This document shows positions 25,860 through 34,254 of a stretch of 64,000 nucleotides of DNA, one piece after another. The notes beneath the pieces are model-generated. The model was not told where the DNA came from. It saw nothing but the letters and a program-made list of their open reading frames with translations, and did no database searches. The position numbers and the translations under genes are program-made. The DNA lies in the NCBI GenBank assembly GCA_019163375.1, contig JAFLKK010000007.1, positions 157,713 through 221,712 of the forward strand. Direction: 5' to 3'. Each line of letters begins with the position of its first letter. Positions within the stretch are counted from its first letter, which is position 1. The DNA is from Paludibacter sp. (GTDB taxonomy: Bacteria; Bacteroidota; Bacteroidia; Bacteroidales; Paludibacteraceae).

Positions 25860-28727
25860 ATGAAACCATCCAACACATCTGTCGCTGACCAAATGCGCCA
25901 AGAAGCTGAAAAGTTGGCGTCAATTAAACGATTCGATACAACAAAAGATCTCACCAAAGAGGATGCATTGCTACAAATGCGGAAACTGGAATTGCGTGTA
26001 TCAGAACTGGAGTTGGAAAATCAATGTTTATTGCAAACAATAGAACAGCAAAAACAGAAGAAAACAACGCTACGGAAAAACGAAACTTTTTTACAATCCA
26101 TTATAAAAACGATCCCGGATCTAATCTGGTTGAAAGATGTTGCCGGCTCATATATGGCCTGCAACAGCATATTCGAGAGGTTCTTTGGTGCAAAAGAGGC
26201 TGACATCATTGGTAAAACCGACTATGATTATTTAGACAAAGAGCTTGCCGATTTTTTTCGTAATCGCGACAAAATAGCAATGAATGCAGGCATTCCAACC
26301 ATAAATGAAGAGTGGATTACTTTTGCAGATGATGGTCATAAGGTATTTTTGGAAACCATCAAAACACCAATGTACGATGCTGACAAAAAGCTTATCGGTG
26401 TTTTAGGAATTGGCAGAGATATAACCCTGAGAAAAGAAGCAGAAACTAAACTCCACGAGCAGGAGGTTCAGTACCATAACCTCGCCAACTCTGGCTTAGC
26501 CCTTATCTGGACTTCGGGTACTGACAAGCTATGTAATTATTTCAATCAGACCTGGCTCAATTTTACCGGTAGCACTTTAGAACAAGAAATTGGGAATGGC
26601 TGGACGGAAAGTGTTTATCCTGAAGACCTGGATCAATGTATCGACACATACATAACTGCATTTGAAAAACAGGAAGCGTTTCAGATGGAGTATCGGTTAC
26701 GTCATCACAGTGGGGAATACCGTTGGATTTTAGACATGGGCACTCCGAATTATAATAAAGATGGTGAATTTATAGGGTATATTGGCAATTGCTTCGACAT
26801 TGACGAACGCAAACTGATAGAGAATGCATTAAAAGCGAGTGAAGAGAAGTTTAAGAACGTATTTGATAATTCAATTATTGGTAAGTCAATTACAACTTTA
26901 GATAATCAATTGCATGTTAATGCTGCATTTAGAAAAATAATTGGGTACTCCGAAGTAGAACTAAAATCGAAATCGTGGCAAGATATTACTTTTCAAGAAG
27001 ATATTCAGCACAATGCAGAATTATTGAAAAAAATACTTTCAGGCGAAATAAATTCAGCACGCTTTGAAAAAAGATTTATCCACAAAAATGGGAGTTTGGT
27101 TTGGGTGGATTTAAGTACCACATTGTTGCGAGATGACAACAACACCCCTCTTTTCTATATTACAGAAATTATAGATATTACGGAACGGAAAAATGCTCAG
27201 TTTGCCCTTCAGGATAGTAACGAACGTTTAAGTCTGATTCTGGAGAATAGCCCGATAGCGATATGGGATTGGGATTTGGAAACGGACAAATGGTTTGCTA
27301 CTCAAAAATACTACAGCATGCTTGGCTACGAGCCGGAAAGCGGTTACCCCGATCGGAGTGTGTGGTTGAGCAGGATTCATCCTGACGATAGAAAACAGGT
27401 ACAAATAAAGATAGAAAACGTACTAGAGCGCACGGGTGAAGCATACGCTTACGATGCAAGAATGCTTCATGCCGATGGTACTTATCGCTGGCATTCTGTT
27501 ATTGGACAAGTAGTGGAACGAAACCCGGATGGCAAAACAAAAAGAATGTTAGGGGTTCGGGTTGACATTAATGAACGAAAATACATTGAAGAGAAACTGA
27601 GAGAAAGCGAAGGAAAGTTAAGTGCTCTTTTTGCATCAATGACCGAAATGGTGGCAATGCATGAATTGGTATTTGACCAGAATGGCAATGCGGTAAACTA
27701 TCTGATAACCGACTGTAACGCAGCATTTACAAATATCACCGGCATTGAACGACAAAATGCAATAGGCAAACTGGGCACAGAAGTGTATGGAACAACAGAT
27801 GCACCCTATCTAGAGCAATATGCACAAGTAGCAATCACCGGAGAGTCGAAAGAATTTGATTCCTTTTTTGCACCCATGGACAAACACTTTTTAATCTCGG
27901 TCATAGCCCCCGAAAGAAATAAATTTGCCACTATTTCTACCGACGTAACAACTTTGCAACAAATTCAACAACAAATATTAATCAAAAATAAAGAACTGGA
28001 AGACTATCTCTACATTGCCTCTCACGATCTCAGATCGCCACTGGTAAATATTCAGGGATTTAGCCAACGCCTACAGAAACAAACCGACAAGATTAAATAT
28101 CTGCTGGAAAATTGCGAAACAGATCCGGTTTCAAAACTAAATATCGATAAGGTTACTACTGAAGAAATCCCTAAAACGCTTGACTTCATATTTTCCAGCG
28201 TTATTAAGATGGAGACACTCATCAATGGATTGTTGCAACTGTCGCGAACAGGAAGAATAAAAATGCACAACAACAAAGTGGACATGAATAAATTGATAGC
28301 GAAAGTTGTTGCTACACACAATTTCCAGATTTCAGAATCATCTGGAAATGTTAACGTCGAAAACCTACCGGATTGCTATGGAGATGACCAACAACTTAAC
28401 CAACTATTTTCCAACTTACTAAGCAATGCTATCAAATACAGAGACAAGAATAAACAATTACAAATTAAGATAAGCGCAACCAATGCATTCAACAAAATTA
28501 TCTACATTATTGCTGATAATGGAATAGGAATTGACTCCAGATATCAGGAGAAAATATGGAATATATTTTATAGAACTCATCCTCAATCGCAAATTCCGGG
28601 CGATGGCGTAGGACTAAGCGTTGTAAAACAAATTGCTGAAAGGCACTACGGAAAAGTATGGGTAGAATCGGAAGAAGGTCAGGGAAGTACTTTCTTTGTC
28701 GAATTACAAAAAAATAATTGGGAATAG
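25860..28727 (+). CDS. Multi-PAS sensor histidine kinase
   Basis: 955 residues, with no membrane segment seen, so the protein is cytoplasmic. A coiled coil (about 35-75) is followed by five PAS domains at roughly 76-195, 205-320, 328-445, 452-575 and 583-695, several with the usual PAC ending (GRDITLRKEAE, IIDITERKNAQ, VDINERKYIEE). The HisKA domain has its phospho-acceptor His at residue 722 (ASHDLRSPLVNIQGF). The HATPase shows the N box (NLLSNAIKY), G1 (ADNGIGID) and G2 (GDGVGLSVVK). There is no attached receiver; the single-domain regulator 43 bases downstream is the likely partner. This is the first gene of the signalling cluster. Confidence 0.92.
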   Translation: MKPSNTSVADQMRQEAEKLASIKRFDTTKDLTKEDALLQMRKLELRVSELELENQCLLQTIEQQKQKKTTLRKNETFLQSIIKTIPDLIWLKDVAGSYMACNSIFERFFGAKEADIIGKTDYDYLDKELADFFRNRDKIAMNAGIPTINEEWITFADDGHKVFLETIKTPMYDADKKLIGVLGIGRDITLRKEAETKLHEQEVQYHNLANSGLALIWTSGTDKLCNYFNQTWLNFTGSTLEQEIGNGWTESVYPEDLDQCIDTYITAFEKQEAFQMEYRLRHHSGEYRWILDMGTPNYNKDGEFIGYIGNCFDIDERKLIENALKASEEKFKNVFDNSIIGKSITTLDNQLHVNAAFRKIIGYSEVELKSKSWQDITFQEDIQHNAELLKKILSGEINSARFEKRFIHKNGSLVWVDLSTTLLRDDNNTPLFYITEIIDITERKNAQFALQDSNERLSLILENSPIAIWDWDLETDKWFATQKYYSMLGYEPESGYPDRSVWLSRIHPDDRKQVQIKIENVLERTGEAYAYDARMLHADGTYRWHSVIGQVVERNPDGKTKRMLGVRVDINERKYIEEKLRESEGKLSALFASMTEMVAMHELVFDQNGNAVNYLITDCNAAFTNITGIERQNAIGKLGTEVYGTTDAPYLEQYAQVAITGESKEFDSFFAPMDKHFLISVIAPERNKFATISTDVTTLQQIQQQILIKNKELEDYLYIASHDLRSPLVNIQGFSQRLQKQTDKIKYLLENCETDPVSKLNIDKVTTEEIPKTLDFIFSSVIKMETLINGLLQLSRTGRIKMHNNKVDMNKLIAKVVATHNFQISESSGNVNVENLPDCYGDDQQLNQLFSNLLSNAIKYRDKNKQLQIKISATNAFNKIIYIIADNGIGIDSRYQEKIWNIFYRTHPQSQIPGDGVGLSVVKQIAERHYGKVWVESEEGQGSTFFVELQKNNWE

Positions 28728-28770
28728 AAAGATTAAATTGCAATTATACGGACTTTTAATTTCAATTAGT

Positions 28771-29199
28771 ATGGAAAATATCAAGGAACTTGTTATTCTA
28801 ATAGCAGAAGACGATGATGGTCACGCAGAACTTATTAGGGCCGGTCTCGTAGAATCTGGGGTTTGCAATAAAATTATGCGATTCTCTAATGGTGAAGATA
28901 CATGGAATTTCTTGTCAGCATCCAAAAACCAAAAGCCAAAAGACTTTAAGTATTATTTGTTATTGCTTGATATCCACATGCCTCAGATGGATGGAGTAGA
29001 GGTATTACGCCTGATTAAATCGGATCCTAAGCTAAAAGAAATGCCCGTGATAATACTTACTACCACCGACGATCCGAGAGAAATAGAAGAATGCTACCAA
29101 ATAGGCTGCAATATTTATATAACCAAACCTGTGGACTTCATAAAATTCTCAGAAACGTTAAACCACTTGGGTTTATTTCTTCAAATAGTAAAAGTATGA
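28771..29199 (+). CDS. Single-domain response regulator
   Basis: 142 residues from the ATG at 28771; the frame is open further upstream, but this start places LVILIAEDDDGHAELIRAGL near the N-terminus as in Rcp1-like receivers. Conserved residues: the acidic pocket EDDD, phospho-acceptor Asp67 in LLLLDIHMPQMDG, the Thr in VIILTTTDD and the Lys in YITKPVDF. There is no output domain, so it relays phosphate or acts by protein contact. Its stop overlaps the next start as ATGA (29196-29199), a sign of translational coupling to the REC-PAS-GAF protein. Confidence 0.92.
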   Translation: MENIKELVILIAEDDDGHAELIRAGLVESGVCNKIMRFSNGEDTWNFLSASKNQKPKDFKYYLLLLDIHMPQMDGVEVLRLIKSDPKLKEMPVIILTTTDDPREIEECYQIGCNIYITKPVDFIKFSETLNHLGLFLQIVKV

Positions 29200-32100
29200 A
29201 ACCGATAATAGACACAATACTCATCATCGAGGATGACCCCGGCTTAATTGAATTGATTAACGAAAAAATTCAAGAATGCGGTCATCATACCCGTTGTTTT
29301 CAAACAGCTGCAAGTGCATTTGAATGGTTGGAGAACAATACCCCCATTTTAATGATGCTCGACTATAGCCTTCCTGACATGAATGCACAGGAGTTTATCG
29401 GTTCATTAAAGAACAGCAATAAAACGATAGCTCCATTTGTGGTAGCCACAGGGCGTGGCGATGAAAGAATTGCTGTGGAAATGATGAAGCTCGGTGCTAA
29501 GGAATACATAATTAAGGATACACACTTTCTTGAAATGATACCCTTTATTGTTTCTAAATGTATTTCGGAAATTGAAAAAGACAATAAGTTACTACTCACT
29601 GAGCAAAAGATAGTTGAATTAAGTCAATTCAACAAGCAAATAATTGAGGGTGCTCACGAAGGCATTGTTGTATACGACAAAGAGATGAATTACCTGACGT
29701 GGAATCCGTGTATGGAAAGAATAACCGGTATTTCAGCGAATGATGTACTTGGTAAAAATGCAATTGAGTTATTCCCCTTTTTGGAAGAATCGGGGGAGGT
29801 CATAAATATCAGAAGAGCCATTGAGGAAAAGAAAATAACTGAAAACGAATTTAGATTTCACGTTGCCAGTACCGGGAAATGTGGTTGGGCTAGTCAAACT
29901 TCAGGGCCTCTGTTTAATTCCGAAGGTGACGTAATTGGAGTAATTGCTACGGTTCATGATGTTACCAAACGAAAAAAAGCCGAGGAAACGCTGGAACTTA
30001 CAAAACAAAGTTATGTCGACATTATCAATTCCGTATCTGAAGCCATTTATGTATTAGATGAAAATTCAACCTTTATTGACGTAAATGAAGGTGCCCGAAA
30101 AATGTACCGATTATCTAATGAAGAGCTGATTGGAAAAACACCGGCAGACGTGGCTGCACCGGGATTAAATAATTTAAAGCATATCCAAAAAATATTGCAG
30201 AACGTATTCAAAACAGCTGCACCTGCAACTTTTGAGTTTTGGGCGATGCGTAAAAATGGAGAAGTTTTCCCAAAAGAAGTAATTGTAAATAAAGGTCGCT
30301 ATTTTGAAAAAGATGTTCTGGTAGCTACTGCGCGTGACATCACAGAGCGAAAAGCAGCTCAACATGAGATTGATAAGATTGGAAAACACTATCAGGCACT
30401 AATTGAAAATGCTCCTGATGGTATTGTGCTGATAAGTGCCGAGGGGCAATTCAAATATGCAAGCCCATCAGCCCGAAGGATTTTTGGTTACACAGCTAAC
30501 GAAGAACTTATCGAAAACCCGAATAATCTGGTACATCCTGATGACCTGGATAAAGTTTTATTCAACTTGTCTAAAATATCTACAGAGCCAACATTTGTTC
30601 CAACCATCGAGTATCGATTTGTCGACAAAGCCGGTAACTGGAAGTGGGTTGAAACCACATTTACAAATTTGTTGGCCGATCCAAATGTAACGGCCATTGT
30701 TCTAAACTTTAAAGAAATTACAGAGCGAAAAAATGCAGAAAGTGCACTCAAATATAGCGAAGAAAAATATCGAACCATTACAGAAAACATCTCGGACGTC
30801 GTCTGGACTACTGACACAGAACTTAATCTTACATTTATCAGTTCATCGGTAAAGAAGTTATTACTCGAGACTCCAGAAGAACACATGCTGCGAGCACCGC
30901 ATGAAAAATTCACACCCTCAAGCTTAGAACTAGTGCTCAATAAGCTAAATTGGGAATTGGGAAATGAAAAAAAATCAAACTTTAAAAAGGATAGAATTCA
31001 CATCCTTGAAGTGGAACATTACAAAGCAGACGGCAGTGTTTTTTGGGCAGAGATGAGAATTTCATTTCTGCATGATGAAGCATCTAATGTCACCGGACTG
31101 CTAGGGGTTACACGGGATATATCTGAGCAGAAACTCGCTGAAATACAAATCAACAAGCTCAATAATTGCTTTCTAACATTTGGGTCCAACCCTAAAGAAA
31201 ATATAAATCAACTCGTAAAAGTTTGTGGAGAATTATTCAATAGTACCTGCGCCATCTACAGCCGGATACAAGACGGGATGCTTAATATTTTTGGTAGCTG
31301 GAATGTACCCGAACAGGTAAAATTGTCGGTGCACCCTGAGGGCTACATCAGTACTAAAGTGATTCAGGAGAAATCGGATGATATACAGATATTCCGGGAT
31401 CTTAAAAACTCTGACTTTGCCATTACCGATCCAAACATTCTTCAATATGGGATTGAAACCTATATTGGAAAATCAGTTAGGTTTGGAGAAGACAATGCCG
31501 GTTCATTATGCGTACTGTTTGAAAAAGATTACTCTCCAAGCAAAAATGAAGCCCATTTGTTAGAGATCATAGCATCAGCCATTGGGGTTGAAGAAGAGCG
31601 GATGCAGGTACAAAGAGTATTGGAGGTAAGTGAAGAAAAATACCGAACAATGATTGAGCATTCGAACGATTGGATATGGATGCTCGACAAAAACGGTTGC
31701 TTTACTTTTATCAATAAAACGGCCGAAAAAGCGACAGAAATGAATGCAAAAGACTGGATAGGTAAATCGTTTATTCCAGTCATATTGGAAGAAGATATTC
31801 CAATGTTAACCGATGTATTTCAACGATCTATAAATGGAGAAGTGCGTAGCTATGAATTGCGCTTTCCGAAAGTCGACTCATCGTTCCTCACTATTTTGGT
31901 CAACACATCTCCAATTTACGAACAGGGAGAAATTGTTGGAATGATAAGCTTCGGTCAGGATATTACGGAGCGAAAAAAAGCTGAAAATGCGTTACTTACA
32001 AGCGAAGCCCGATTAAGAAAGGCGCTTGTACAAAGTTCAGGCATGATTCAATCCAACGATGATGAAATTGATTATCAAATTATTGCCGACTCATTTTTAG

Positions 32101-33041
32101 AAATATCTGGAGCAAAGTATTTGAGTTTTAATATGTTTGACGAGAATGGGCTGGACTTTACCACCGTTGCTGTATCGGGCTTAAAGGAAAATTTGCTAAA
32201 ATTCACAAGCATGCTTGGGTACGATGTGGTTAATAAAAAATGGAAGTATGATCCAATCAGAGCACCTAAAATGGAGGTGAAAATGATTAGCATTTTTAAA
32301 TCATTAAGTGAACTTACAGGTAATGTTATTCCAAAAGCAATATCGTCACTATTGGAAAAAACCTTTCATGTTGGAGAAGTAGCAATAGTGAAGATTACAA
32401 AAAACAATAAAGCCATAGGTGACTTCACATTAGTTTATTCAAAAGGTGAAACGCTCGAAAATCCAGAACTGATTGAATTGTTTGCAAATCAGGTAGGTCT
32501 TTTTGTTGAGCGCAAAAAAACAGAAAAAGCGCTGAATGAAAGTGAAATAATTTACAGTAATTTAGTACAACGGATACCTGATGGTGTTTACAAAAGCACA
32601 CCGGAAGGGAAATTTTTAGATGTCAATCCAGCTATGGTGAAGATGTTAGGTTACGACAGCAAAGAAGAAATGTTAACTGTAGACATTAAGAAAGAATTAT
32701 ATTTCGAAGAAAGTCATCGTGACCCGAAAGTATTAAACCCAAATAACGAAGAAAAAGCAATATTTGAACTTCGAAAAAAAGATGGTAGTGGTATTTGGGT
32801 GGAGGATCATGGTTGGTATAATTTTGATGAAAACGGTCGGAAAATTTCCAACGAAGGCGTTTTGCGCGACATTACGGAGCGGAAAAAAGCAGAAGAAGTG
32901 TTAACAGAGAAAATGGATGAATTAATGCGCTTTCACAGGCTTATGGTAGGGCGCGAGCTAACCATGATTGAACTTAAAAAAGAGGTCAATCACCTGCTGA
33001 AAAAAGCCGGTGAAACTGAGAAATATAAAATTGTGGAATAA
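29196..33041 (+). CDS. REC-PAS-GAF protein without output domain
   Basis: 1281 residues from the ATG at 29196 (MKPIIDTILIIEDDPG), which overlaps the previous stop. Approximate layout: receiver 4-120 with Asp56 in MLDYSLPDMN; PAS domains starting near 146, 271, 397 and 524; GAF 648-798; PAS near 814; GAF 936-1105; PAS near 1118; then a helical tail (about 1230-1281) containing RLMVGRELTMIELKKEV. That tail motif often links PAS arrays to a kinase or GGDEF domain in other proteins, but here the protein stops. No HisKA, HATPase, GGDEF or HTH is seen. It may be an adaptor that combines signals, or a kinase that has lost its core. Confidence 0.88.
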   Translation: MKPIIDTILIIEDDPGLIELINEKIQECGHHTRCFQTAASAFEWLENNTPILMMLDYSLPDMNAQEFIGSLKNSNKTIAPFVVATGRGDERIAVEMMKLGAKEYIIKDTHFLEMIPFIVSKCISEIEKDNKLLLTEQKIVELSQFNKQIIEGAHEGIVVYDKEMNYLTWNPCMERITGISANDVLGKNAIELFPFLEESGEVINIRRAIEEKKITENEFRFHVASTGKCGWASQTSGPLFNSEGDVIGVIATVHDVTKRKKAEETLELTKQSYVDIINSVSEAIYVLDENSTFIDVNEGARKMYRLSNEELIGKTPADVAAPGLNNLKHIQKILQNVFKTAAPATFEFWAMRKNGEVFPKEVIVNKGRYFEKDVLVATARDITERKAAQHEIDKIGKHYQALIENAPDGIVLISAEGQFKYASPSARRIFGYTANEELIENPNNLVHPDDLDKVLFNLSKISTEPTFVPTIEYRFVDKAGNWKWVETTFTNLLADPNVTAIVLNFKEITERKNAESALKYSEEKYRTITENISDVVWTTDTELNLTFISSSVKKLLLETPEEHMLRAPHEKFTPSSLELVLNKLNWELGNEKKSNFKKDRIHILEVEHYKADGSVFWAEMRISFLHDEASNVTGLLGVTRDISEQKLAEIQINKLNNCFLTFGSNPKENINQLVKVCGELFNSTCAIYSRIQDGMLNIFGSWNVPEQVKLSVHPEGYISTKVIQEKSDDIQIFRDLKNSDFAITDPNILQYGIETYIGKSVRFGEDNAGSLCVLFEKDYSPSKNEAHLLEIIASAIGVEEERMQVQRVLEVSEEKYRTMIEHSNDWIWMLDKNGCFTFINKTAEKATEMNAKDWIGKSFIPVILEEDIPMLTDVFQRSINGEVRSYELRFPKVDSSFLTILVNTSPIYEQGEIVGMISFGQDITERKKAENALLTSEARLRKALVQSSGMIQSNDDEIDYQIIADSFLEISGAKYLSFNMFDENGLDFTTVAVSGLKENLLKFTSMLGYDVVNKKWKYDPIRAPKMEVKMISIFKSLSELTGNVIPKAISSLLEKTFHVGEVAIVKITKNNKAIGDFTLVYSKGETLENPELIELFANQVGLFVERKKTEKALNESEIIYSNLVQRIPDGVYKSTPEGKFLDVNPAMVKMLGYDSKEEMLTVDIKKELYFEESHRDPKVLNPNNEEKAIFELRKKDGSGIWVEDHGWYNFDENGRKISNEGVLRDITERKKAEEVLTEKMDELMRFHRLMVGRELTMIELKKEVNHLLKKAGETEKYKIVE

Positions 33042-33068
33042 CCGACTGAACCTATAGATACAAAAGTA

Positions 33069-33899
33069 ATGACAGAACTTAAAGCTAAAATAACAGAATT
33101 GCTGTTTCAATCACACGAAATAGACATTTCAAAGTACGATGATGATTTTATAGAAAAATCGATAATTAGAAGAATACAACATAATAATTGCAACTCAGAA
33201 AAGGAATATTTATCATTTTTCATTGAAAACAAGATGGAAGGCGCCCTATTTCTGGACTCATTATTTATAAGCTACAGCGAGTTTTTTCGTAATTCACTTA
33301 CATTTGCTGTTCTCGATAATCTTATTTTGCCGGGAATTTTGTTGAAAAATTCGACGAATAAAAAAAAAGAAATTAGAATTTGGTCGGCAGCCTGCGCTGC
33401 CGGTCAGGAAGCATACAGCCTGGCAATGCTGTTGAACGAGCACAAAAGCGCTGAAGGCAGAATGATTAATTTTCGTATATTTGCTACTGATTACTCAGAG
33501 GCGCAAGTAACACAGGCCCAACAAGGTCAATTTCAATCCATTGCGTTAAACAACCTAACCCTTAAGCGAGTAACGCAATGGTTTAAGAAGCGTGGTGAAA
33601 GTTACATTGTAAAACCCGAGTTAAAAGAGCGTATCGACTTTTCAGTTTTCGACTTATCTTGCGAGGATCATAGCTGTCCCCCAAATAGCATTTATGGCGA
33701 TTTCGATATAGTGCTATGTGCTAATCTGCTATTTTATTACAATGCCGAATTTAGAAAAAAAATAATGGACAAGGCCAGACATTGTTTGGCAAAAGGAGGA
33801 TATGTGATTACCGGAGAAACCGAGAGGGAAATTATGTTGCGATACAATTTCGAAGAAGTTTATCCACAATCCTGCATATTTAGAAAATTAGGTGAATAG
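33069..33899 (+). CDS. CheR-type protein methyltransferase
   Basis: 276 residues. The N-terminal helical domain has the SYSEFFRNSLTF motif (FFR is the CheR hallmark). The SAM-binding region reads IRIWSAACAAGQEAYSLAMLL, the variant of the usual G-C-S-x-G-E-E motif that is found in many non-chemotaxis CheR proteins. FATDYSEAQVTQAQQG and FDIVLCANLLFYYN match the later CheR motifs. CheR methylates glutamates of chemoreceptors, but no receptor, CheA, CheW or CheB is in this window. Placed 27 bases after the REC-PAS-GAF gene, it may modify one of the PAS proteins here; this is inference. Confidence 0.88.
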   Translation: MTELKAKITELLFQSHEIDISKYDDDFIEKSIIRRIQHNNCNSEKEYLSFFIENKMEGALFLDSLFISYSEFFRNSLTFAVLDNLILPGILLKNSTNKKKEIRIWSAACAAGQEAYSLAMLLNEHKSAEGRMINFRIFATDYSEAQVTQAQQGQFQSIALNNLTLKRVTQWFKKRGESYIVKPELKERIDFSVFDLSCEDHSCPPNSIYGDFDIVLCANLLFYYNAEFRKKIMDKARHCLAKGGYVITGETEREIMLRYNFEEVYPQSCIFRKLGE

Positions 33900-33918
33900 C
33901 ATAAAGTAGGAATGTTTG

Positions 33919-34078
33919 CAGCCAGAAAGGCTGAATTTTCGTAACAGCAGATCAAAGAACTGTGGATAAGAAATAGAGTTTCTACGCTAGCTTTCAGGCA
34001 GATTACTAGCCGGATGCTAAATTAAACGGCTTACGTTTCACTAAGCTGTGGTTATGAAAATAAAATCCCATTCGGGAT
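33919..34078 (+). repeat. REP-like small palindromes in intergenic region
   Basis: CAGCC-AGAAA-GGCTG (33919-33933, followed by AATTTTC) and ATCCC-ATTC-GGGAT (34065-34078) are small hairpins. Both resemble modules of the palindrome element at 57142-57433 (GAATCC-TGAAA-GGATTC followed by AATTTT, and GAACCCC-ATTC-GGGGTTC). The remaining 33900-34254 holds the inverted repeat at 34207-34238 and no gene. Confidence 0.55.
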
Positions 34079-34206
34079 GTATGTACGAGTTTAAAACACT
34101 GTAAATATGCAGTTTGATTTATAATTCAACTCTAGATTCGCATTGATTATTATTGACTACTTACTGATAGAAATCAGCACCAAAAATCAGAATGAAAAAA
34201 AAATGG

Positions 34207-34238
34207 TTTTAGATCTCTCTTCAATTACAGATCTAAAA
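34207..34238 (+). promoter_or_regulatory. Perfect inverted repeat just before hybrid kinase gene
   Basis: TTTTAGATCT (34207-34216) and AGATCTAAAA (34229-34238) are perfect inverted copies with a 12-base spacer, ending 16 bases before the ATG. It could be an operator, or an RNA hairpin controlling access to the start codon. Confidence 0.5.
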
Positions 34239-34254
34239 TCTAATACAAAAAAAT

